Positions 58,337 to 64,000 of a stretch of 64,000 nucleotides of DNA are shown here, in pieces; within the stretch, counting starts at the first letter, position 1, and the number at the start of each line of letters is the position of its first letter. The notes beneath the pieces were generated by a model. The model was not told where the DNA came from and searched no databases. It was given only the letters and a program-made list of their open reading frames with translations. A program made the position numbers and the translations under genes. This DNA is from Pseudomonas putida NBRC 14164 (GTDB taxonomy: Bacteria; Pseudomonadota; Gammaproteobacteria; Pseudomonadales; Pseudomonadaceae): assembly GCF_000412675.1 (NCBI RefSeq), contig NC_021505.1, positions 5,698,501-5,762,500 on the forward strand, given 5' to 3'.

Positions 58337-60307
58337 ATGTACCAATGGTTAGCCCAATCGCTGGGCAATGTGAGCGTGAATCGCAAACTGGGGCTGGGTT
58401 TCGGCCTGGTGCTGCTGTTGACCCTGGCTATTACCCTGGCCGGCTGGCACGGCATGGACAGCATCATCGACCGTGGCGACAAGCTGGGTAACATCTCGGT
58501 TATCCAGCAGTACACCCAGGAACTGCGCATCGTCCGCCAGCATTACGAGCGCCGCAGTGATGACGCGTCGGTGGCCGAGCTGGAAAAAGCCCTGGCCAAC
58601 CTCGACCGCCAGGTGCAGCTGATGCTCGGGCAAATCGAACACCCCGCCGACCGCCAGCGCCTGGAGCAGCAGCGCGAGGCCGTGCGCATTTACCAGCAGG
58701 CATTCAACGAGCTGAAACATGCCGGCCAGCGCCGCGAGGCCAGCCGTAGCGTGCTCGGCGACAGCGCTGACAAGGCTGCAGAGCTGATCGGCCGCGTGCA
58801 GCGGGGCCTGCTGCAAGGCGGCGATATCAACCAGTACCAGCACGCGGTGGACGTCAGCGCCCTGCTGCAACAAGCGCGTTTCCAGGTGCGGGGCTACACC
58901 TACAGCGGCAATGCCGAGTTCCAGCAAACGGCGCTGAAAGCCATCGACCAGGCCCTCGCCGAGCTGCGCGCATTGCCGGCCAAAGTGCCGGCCGAGCATG
59001 CCGCCGGTCTCGACGATGCCGCCACCGCCATGGGCGGCTACCGCGATGCGGTCACCCAGTTCGGCAATGCCCAGGCCGCCAGCGAGCAGGCCCTGCAGCA
59101 CATGGCAGAGCAAGGTACGCTGCTGCTACAGACCAGCCAGGCGATGACCACTTCGCAAACCGCCGTACGTGACGCCGGCGCGACCCAGGCCAAGACCCTG
59201 CTCGCCGTGGCCACCGGGCTGGCCCTGGCCCTCGGCCTGCTGGCGGCATGGGCAATTACCCGGCAGATCATCATCCCCCTGCGCCAGACCCTGCGCGCCG
59301 CAGAGCGGGTCGCCAGTGGCGACCTGACCCAGAACCTGCAGGTAAACCGCCGCGACGAACTGGGCCAGTTGCAAGCGAGCATGCAGCGCATGACCCAAGG
59401 CCTGCGCGAACTGATCGGCGGCATCGGTGACGGTGTCACTCAGATCGCCAGTGCCGCAGAGGAGCTGTCGGCGGTAACCGAGCAGACCAGCGCCGGGGTC
59501 AACAACCAGAAGGTCGAAACCGACCAGGTAGCGACCGCCATGAACCAGATGACGGCCACCGTGCACGAGGTAGCCCGTAACGCCGAGCAGGCCTCGGAAG
59601 CCGCGCTGATGGCCGACCAGCAAGCCCGCGAAGGCGACCGGGTGGTGGGTGAGGCTGTGGCACAGATCGAGCGGCTGGCGGGTGAAGTGATCAACTCCAG
59701 CGAAGCGATGAACCAGCTCAAGGCCGAGAGCGACAAGATCGGCAGCGTGCTCGACGTGATCAAATCGGTGGCTCAGCAGACCAACCTGCTGGCCCTGAAC
59801 GCGGCTATCGAAGCCGCCCGCGCCGGCGAGGCCGGGCGTGGCTTTGCCGTGGTGGCCGATGAAGTCCGCAGCCTGGCCCAGCGCACCCAGCAGTCGACTG
59901 AAGAGATCGAAGAGCTGATTGCCGGCCTGCAAAGCGGCACCCAGCAGTCGACTGAAGAGATCGAAGAGCTGATTGCCGGCCTGCAAAGCGGCACCCAACG
60001 GGTGGCCAGCGTGATGGACAACAGCCGCCAGCTGACCGACAGCAGCGTCGAGCTGACCCGCCGCGCCGGCAGCTCGCTGGAGACCATTACCCGCACCGTG
60101 TCGTCGATCCAGGCGATGAACCAGCAGATTGCCACGGCAGCCGAGGAACAGACAGCCGTGGCCGAGGAGATCAACCGTAGCGTGATGAATGTGCGGGATA
60201 TATCCGACCAGACCTCGGCGGCAAGTGAAGAGACGGCCAGTTCCAGCGTGGAGCTGGCGCGGCTGGGGACCCACCTGCAGGGGTTGGTGGGGCGGTTCAA
60301 GCTTTGA
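58337..60307 (+). CDS. Methyl-accepting chemotaxis protein (HBM-type, McpQ position)
   Basis: This 656-residue receptor has a first TM near residues 17-37 ([19 protein letters not shown]), a periplasmic helical domain of about 240 residues (consistent with the helical bimodular HBM class), a second TM ([20 protein letters not shown]), HAMP ([19 protein letters not shown]) and a signalling hairpin with tip [20 protein letters not shown]. The P. putida gene at this position, McpQ, is a citrate receptor; ligand here is inferred only by synteny. The hairpin carries an exact 18-residue tandem duplication ([18 protein letters not shown] twice). ATG 58337 follows GGGGAG. Confidence 0.9.
   Translation: MYQWLAQSLGNVSVNRKLGLGFGLVLLLTLAITLAGWHGMDSIIDRGDKLGNISVIQQYTQELRIVRQHYERRSDDASVAELEKALANLDRQVQLMLGQIEHPADRQRLEQQREAVRIYQQAFNELKHAGQRREASRSVLGDSADKAAELIGRVQRGLLQGGDINQYQHAVDVSALLQQARFQVRGYTYSGNAEFQQTALKAIDQALAELRALPAKVPAEHAAGLDDAATAMGGYRDAVTQFGNAQAASEQALQHMAEQGTLLLQTSQAMTTSQTAVRDAGATQAKTLLAVATGLALALGLLAAWAITRQIIIPLRQTLRAAERVASGDLTQNLQVNRRDELGQLQASMQRMTQGLRELIGGIGDGVTQIASAAEELSAVTEQTSAGVNNQKVETDQVATAMNQMTATVHEVARNAEQASEAALMADQQAREGDRVVGEAVAQIERLAGEVINSSEAMNQLKAESDKIGSVLDVIKSVAQQTNLLALNAAIEAARAGEAGRGFAVVADEVRSLAQRTQQSTEEIEELIAGLQSGTQQSTEEIEELIAGLQSGTQRVASVMDNSRQLTDSSVELTRRAGSSLETITRTVSSIQAMNQQIATAAEEQTAVAEEINRSVMNVRDISDQTSAASEETASSSVELARLGTHLQGLVGRFKL
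59888..59995 (+). repeat. 54-bp perfect tandem duplication inside the MCP gene
   Basis: Units 59888-59941 and 59942-59995 are identical in all 54 bases and in frame, so they add 18 residues after the hairpin tip. The tandem register continues a few bases on each side. Confidence 0.97.
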
Positions 60308-60333
60308 TCTGAGGGATGGATCACCTGCACTGG

Positions 60334-60427
60334 CCTCTTCGCGGGTAAACCCGCTCCCACAGGTATCGCGCAGGTTTCAAGGGCTGAGCAGTACCTGTAG
60401 GAGCAGGTTTACCCGCGAAGAGGCCAG
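60334..60427. repeat. Inverted REP pair, CGGGTAAACCCG type
   Basis: ggcctcttcgcgggtaaacc then cgctcccacagg faces cctgtaggagcaggtttacc then cgcgaagaggcc. This is the classic P. putida REP form; its GTAAACCCG does not match the IS110 left guide. Confidence 0.92.
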
Positions 60428-60481
60428 TGCGGGCAGAACCCTCCTACAGTTCGCAGCGAAATTTCCTACCTGGCTTTCAGG

Positions 60482-60507
60482 TCAAGTCCTACAGCTCCGC
60501 TGCCGAT
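60482..60507 (+). promoter_or_regulatory. Sigma28 (FliA) promoter of the second chemoreceptor
   Basis: TCAAG (60482-60486), 15 bp, GCCGAT (60502-60507). The spacing is one base longer than in the first MCP promoter, so it may be weaker. Confidence 0.65.
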
Positions 60508-60570
60508 TGGCAGAGGTGAGATGCCAGCAATGCGCTTGCATCCCCTTTCTTGAATGGACGGAGACTCATC

Positions 60571-62514
60571 ATGCTCGGATACCTCAACCGCAAGCTCGGC
60601 AACATCAGTGTCGCTGCCAAGCTGGCCCTCGGCTTTGCGGTGGTCCTGCTGCTTACCCTGGCCACCACCCTCAGCGGCTGGCGCGCACTGGATGGCGCCA
60701 TTACCCGCTCGGAACAGCTGAGCGAGATCGGCCTGATCAACGACCTCACCAAAGACCTGCGCGCAGAGCGCATCACGTATCGCGTGCTTAACGACGACGC
60801 CAGCAAAGCACAAGTTACCCGCATCCTTGACCAGCTGGACGCCATGCTGTCCACGCTGCAGCAACGCAGCAACGTTGATGAGTCTCGCCAGTTACTGAGC
60901 GAGAAGCTGGCGATGCTGCAGCGCCTGCGCGACACCTTCAGCGAGCTGCAAAGCAGCGTCATCAAACGTACTGCCCTGCGCGAAACCATGCAGGCACAGG
61001 AACATAAGCTGAACGAGGTCATCGAGAATCTACAGACCCAGGCCCTGCTGAACATGTCGGCCGACGGCCAGCGCAGTGCCGTACTGAGCCTGATGGATAA
61101 CCTCACCCGGCATGTCGATGGCGCTAACCAGCAAAGCCTGATGCCGGCCTATACCTTCTCCCCCGTCGAGGAATTCACGCGGGTGGGCGAACGTGCGCTG
61201 GACGCCGCCGATACCAGCCTTGGGCAATTGCTACAAAACCTCGAGCCGCTGGGCTTGCCACACGCGCTCACCGAGCAACCCGGTACCGAGTTGGCCAAAT
61301 ACCGGGCCAGCCTGGACCAATACCGCCGCGCGGCCGTGCGGGTTGAGCAACTGCAGAATGCGATGGAGCAAATGGGTGATGAACTGGCCGCAGTGAGCGT
61401 GCAACTGGGTGAACGCAAGATCGAACAGCGCGACAGCGAAGCCTTGGCCGCCCGCTCGCTGCTGACCGGCGTAGCGCTGCTGGCACTCGCAATGGGGGTG
61501 TTGGCCGCCTGGCTGATCACCTTGCAGATCACCCAGCCGTTGCGCCAGACGCTGGCCGTGGCTGCACGCATAGCCAACGGCGACCTGAGCCAGGTTGACG
61601 CGGTGCAACGTCGTGACGAGATGGGCCAGTTGCAAAGCCGCATGCGCGAGATGACCTTGAGCCTGCGCGAGCTTATCGGGGGTATCGACCAAGGCATCGG
61701 CCAACTGTCACAGGCCGCCACACAGCTGGCAGCCAGCAGCGAGGACACCAAAATGAAGATCAACCAGCAGCGCGAGGAAACCGACCAGGTGGCCACCGCC
61801 ATGAACCAGATGAGCGCCACCGTTCAGGAAGTGGCACAGAACGCCGAGCAGGCCTCGCTGGCTGCAACCAACGCCGACCAGCAGGCCCAGGTGGGCGACC
61901 AGGTCGTATCCGAAGCCATCGGCCGTATCGAGCAACTGGCCGGGCAGATGGACCATTGCCTGACGGCCATGCAGCACCTGGCAGGCGAAAGCCAGCGTAT
62001 TGGCAGCATCCTCGATGTGATCAAGTCGGTGTCCGAACAGACCAACTTGCTGGCCCTGAACGCGGCTATCGAGGCGGCACGGGCGGGAGAAGCCGGACGC
62101 GGATTTGCCGTGGTGGCCGATGAAGTGCGCGGTTTGGCCAAGCGTACCTCGACTGCAACCGAAGAGATTGGCCAGCTAATCGACAGCCTGCACAACGGTA
62201 CCGACGAGGTGACCCGCTTGCTGGACAGCAGCAAGAACCTGACCGAGCAGAGCGTGGAGCTGAGCCGCAGGGCCGGGCATGCGCTGAGCCAGATCGCCGA
62301 CACGGTGTCGAACATTCAGGGCATGAACCAGCAAATCGCCACGGCCAGCGAAGAACAAAGCGTGGTGGCCGAGCAAATCAACCGAAGCGTGATCAATGTG
62401 CGGGATGTGTCGGATCAGACCAGTGCGGCCAGCGAACAGACGGCGGCCTCGAGCGGGGAGCTGGAGCAGTTGGGGCAGCAGTTGCGGGGGATGGTTGGGC
62501 GGTTCAGCATTTGA
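60571..62514 (+). CDS. Methyl-accepting chemotaxis protein (tandem paralogue)
   Basis: This 647-residue receptor resembles the preceding one: TM1 ([19 protein letters not shown]), a helical periplasmic domain of about 240 residues, TM2 ([18 protein letters not shown]), HAMP, and the signalling tip [20 protein letters not shown]. It lacks the 18-residue duplication, so it gives the normal hairpin length for comparison. The start at ATG 60571 is preferred over 60550 because of the GGAG eight bases upstream. The different periplasmic domain suggests a different ligand, likely an organic acid (inference). Confidence 0.9.
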   Translation: MLGYLNRKLGNISVAAKLALGFAVVLLLTLATTLSGWRALDGAITRSEQLSEIGLINDLTKDLRAERITYRVLNDDASKAQVTRILDQLDAMLSTLQQRSNVDESRQLLSEKLAMLQRLRDTFSELQSSVIKRTALRETMQAQEHKLNEVIENLQTQALLNMSADGQRSAVLSLMDNLTRHVDGANQQSLMPAYTFSPVEEFTRVGERALDAADTSLGQLLQNLEPLGLPHALTEQPGTELAKYRASLDQYRRAAVRVEQLQNAMEQMGDELAAVSVQLGERKIEQRDSEALAARSLLTGVALLALAMGVLAAWLITLQITQPLRQTLAVAARIANGDLSQVDAVQRRDEMGQLQSRMREMTLSLRELIGGIDQGIGQLSQAATQLAASSEDTKMKINQQREETDQVATAMNQMSATVQEVAQNAEQASLAATNADQQAQVGDQVVSEAIGRIEQLAGQMDHCLTAMQHLAGESQRIGSILDVIKSVSEQTNLLALNAAIEAARAGEAGRGFAVVADEVRGLAKRTSTATEEIGQLIDSLHNGTDEVTRLLDSSKNLTEQSVELSRRAGHALSQIADTVSNIQGMNQQIATASEEQSVVAEQINRSVINVRDVSDQTSAASEQTAASSGELEQLGQQLRGMVGRFSI

Positions 62515-62523
62515 GGTTACAGG

Positions 62524-62633
62524 GGCTGCCTTGCAGCCCAATCGCCGGCAAGCCAGCTCCCACAGGCATGACGCTGACCTGCTTTTTGTGGGAACTGGCT
62601 TGCCGGCGATTGGGGCGCAAAGCGCCCCCGCTT
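62524..62633. repeat. Inverted REP pair with flanking GC hairpins
   Basis: GGGCTGCcttGCAGCCC leads to atcgccggcaagccagctcc then cacagg, facing gtgggaactggcttgccggc then gat and a closing GGGGCGCaaaGCGCCCC. It ends the second MCP gene and the opposing ABC genes. Confidence 0.88.
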
Positions 62634-62634
62634 T

Positions 62635-63369
62635 TTACAGCACCTGGCGCAGGAAAGCCTGCGCGCGCGGGTCCTTCGGCGCATCGAAGAACGCCCCTGG
62701 CGCGGCATCTTCCAGCAGCTTGCCGTGGTCGAAGAACAGCACCCGGTCCGCCACTTCGCGGGCAAAGCCCATTTCATGGGTGACGCAGACCATGGTCATG
62801 CCTTCCTGGGCCAAGGTCTTCATCACGTCCAGCACTTCGCCGACCATTTCCGGGTCAAGCGCCGAGGTCGGCTCGTCGAACAGCATCACTTTCGGGTCCA
62901 TCGCCAGGGCACGGGCAATCGCCACGCGCTGTTGCTGACCGCCCGACAAGCGCGACGGGTACTCGTTGGCCTTCTGCGAAATACCCACCTTCTCCAGCAA
63001 CGCCCGGGCCTTGGCTTCACGCTCGGCCTTGTTGCGCTTGCGCACCACCTTCTGCGCCAGGCACAGGTTTTCCAGCACGGTCATGTGCGGGAACAGGTTG
63101 AAGTGCTGGAACACCATGCCGACTTCGCGGCGGTAGGCGTTGATGTCGGTCTTCGGGTCGGCCAGTTGCAGGCCGTCGATGGCCACATGGCCTTGGTCGA
63201 AATGCTCCAGGCCGTTGAGGCAGCGCAGGAAGGTGGACTTGCCCGAACCCGATGGGCCGAGCACTACCACCACTTCGCCTTTGGCGACCTGGGTGGTGAC
63301 ATTGTCCACAGCCCGTACCACTTGGCCACGGGTGTCGAAGACTTTCAGCAGGTCACGGACTTCAATCAC
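62635..63369 (-). CDS. Polar amino acid ABC transporter ATP-binding protein (GlnQ-type)
   Basis: This 244-residue ABC ATPase has Walker A GPSGSGKS, signature [15 protein letters not shown], Walker [18 protein letters not shown] and the H-loop VTHEM. The GlnQ-type sequence suggests amino acid uptake. The GTG start at 63369 is preferred, as it overlaps the stop of the permease and has GGAGG upstream; a TTG at 63378 is possible. Confidence 0.92.
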   Translation of the reverse strand: MIEVRDLLKVFDTRGQVVRAVDNVTTQVAKGEVVVVLGPSGSGKSTFLRCLNGLEHFDQGHVAIDGLQLADPKTDINAYRREVGMVFQHFNLFPHMTVLENLCLAQKVVRKRNKAEREAKARALLEKVGISQKANEYPSRLSGGQQQRVAIARALAMDPKVMLFDEPTSALDPEMVGEVLDVMKTLAQEGMTMVCVTHEMGFAREVADRVLFFDHGKLLEDAAPGAFFDAPKDPRAQAFLRQVL

Positions 63370-64000
63370 TTTGCGCAAGCCTCCGCTCGAGCCGGCTGGC
63401 CAGGTGCGACAGCGGCAGGTTGATCAGCAGGTACAGACCTGCCACGCAGAACCAGATCTCGAAGGTCGAGAACGAGGTGGTAATGGCCTCGCGGCCGCTC
63501 TTGGTCAGTTCGGTGATCGCGATCACCGAAACCAGCGAGGTGTCCTTGACCAGGCTGATGAACTGGCCAGCCAACGGCGGCAGCACGCGCTTGAAAGCCT
63601 GCGGCAGGATCACGTGGCGCATCGACTGGCCAGCGTTCAGGCCCAGCGAGCGCGCGGCTTCGTTCTGGCCCTTGGTGATGGACTGCACGCCAGCACGGAC
63701 GATTTCAGCCACGTAGGCGCCCGTGAACAGTGCCAGCGCCGCCACCCCGGCGAACTCGCGGGACAGGTTGAGCACGGTGCCGATGAAGAAGTAGAAAATG
63801 AAGATCTGCACCAGCAGCGGCGTGCCGCGCACCAGTTCGACATAAACGGTCGAGAGGTCACGCAGGGTCGGGTTGCTGGACAACCGGCACAAGCCCGCGA
63901 ACAAGCCGATGACCAGGCCCAGCGCGCCGGATACCACCGACAGCCACAACGTGGTCCACAGGCCCCAGGCCAGCGGGCCGGCTGCCCAATGGCGGGTGAC
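63362..64000 (-). CDS. Polar amino acid ABC transporter permease (5' end outside window)
   Basis: The frame is open through the right edge (17 more codons before the first in-window start candidate), so this is a partial gene. The visible 213 residues include membrane helices and the EAA-type loop [34 protein letters not shown], followed by [18 protein letters not shown] typical of HisMQ/GlnP permeases. It overlaps the ATPase gene. The binding protein is probably outside the window. Confidence 0.92.
   Translation of the reverse strand, partial: VTRHWAAGPLAWGLWTTLWLSVVSGALGLVIGLFAGLCRLSSNPTLRDLSTVYVELVRGTPLLVQIFIFYFFIGTVLNLSREFAGVAALALFTGAYVAEIVRAGVQSITKGQNEAARSLGLNAGQSMRHVILPQAFKRVLPPLAGQFISLVKDTSLVSVIAITELTKSGREAITTSFSTFEIWFCVAGLYLLINLPLSHLASRLERRLAQSD

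Overview
The window is a 64 kb stretch of a Pseudomonas putida-group chromosome. High GC, the pha cluster for medium-chain polyhydroxyalkanoate, the pilGHIJ-chpA / gshB / tonB / yqgEF / pyrRBC' order, hslVU, ubiEJB, hisIE and tatABC all fit that group, as do Pseudomonas REP elements in most gaps between genes. Most of it is conserved core genome. The plausible accessory pieces are one IS110-family insertion sequence, a 1586-residue DUF6543 (dermonecrotic-toxin-like) protein and perhaps an orphan glycosyltransferase-like gene.

Region by region: 1-7.2 kb holds the 3' end of ligB, a DUF1090 protein, a cytochrome c'-like lipoprotein, mltA, a MAPEG protein, an EamA transporter, a CPA1 Na+/H+ antiporter and a thioesterase. 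7.3-9.9 kb is the methyl cycle: sigma70 promoter, SAH riboswitch, ahcY, metF. 10-12.4 kb carries a glycosyltransferase-like gene and the IS110 element, which sits inside one arm of a REP pair. 12.4-22.5 kb holds a periplasmic solute-binding protein, rhlE, cytochrome b561/yceI, an exported flavin amine oxidase, bioA, rsmE and a hemolysin III homologue. 22.6-31.5 kb is the Chp chemosensory operon on the minus strand (pilG-H-I-J-chpA-chpC), with gshB and a TonB3-like gene beyond it. 33.7-39.8 kb is yqgE-ruvX-pyrR-pyrB-pyrC' and then hslVU behind a clear sigma32 promoter. 40-47 kb is phaC1-Z-C2-D with phaF-phaI on the opposite strand. 47-51.8 kb is the DUF6543 giant, followed by a small PHA-system protein. 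52.2-58.2 kb is ubiE-ubiJ-ubiB, hisI-hisE, tatA-B-C and a second RsmE-family gene. 58.3-62.5 kb has two tandem chemoreceptors, each behind a FliA (sigma28)-type promoter. The window ends inside a polar amino acid ABC transporter.

The most notable reading is of the IS110 element. Its roughly 200-bp non-coding 5' end can fold as a two-loop bridge RNA. Two 7-nt stretches in the first loop match the left and right halves of the REP site in which the element sits (ATGCCCG and GTGGGAG around a CT core). The target guides can thus be read from the sequence, and the unoccupied REP copies elsewhere in the window that share the site are predicted targets.

Other points of interest are an exact 54-bp (18-residue) tandem duplication in the signalling hairpin of one chemoreceptor, a possible expression platform for the SAH riboswitch, a -24/-12 promoter candidate upstream of phaC1, the giant toxin-like gene between PHA genes, and a Chp operon without adaptation enzymes in the sequence seen. 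All functional calls come from reading the sequence and from recalled family knowledge; no database search was run.
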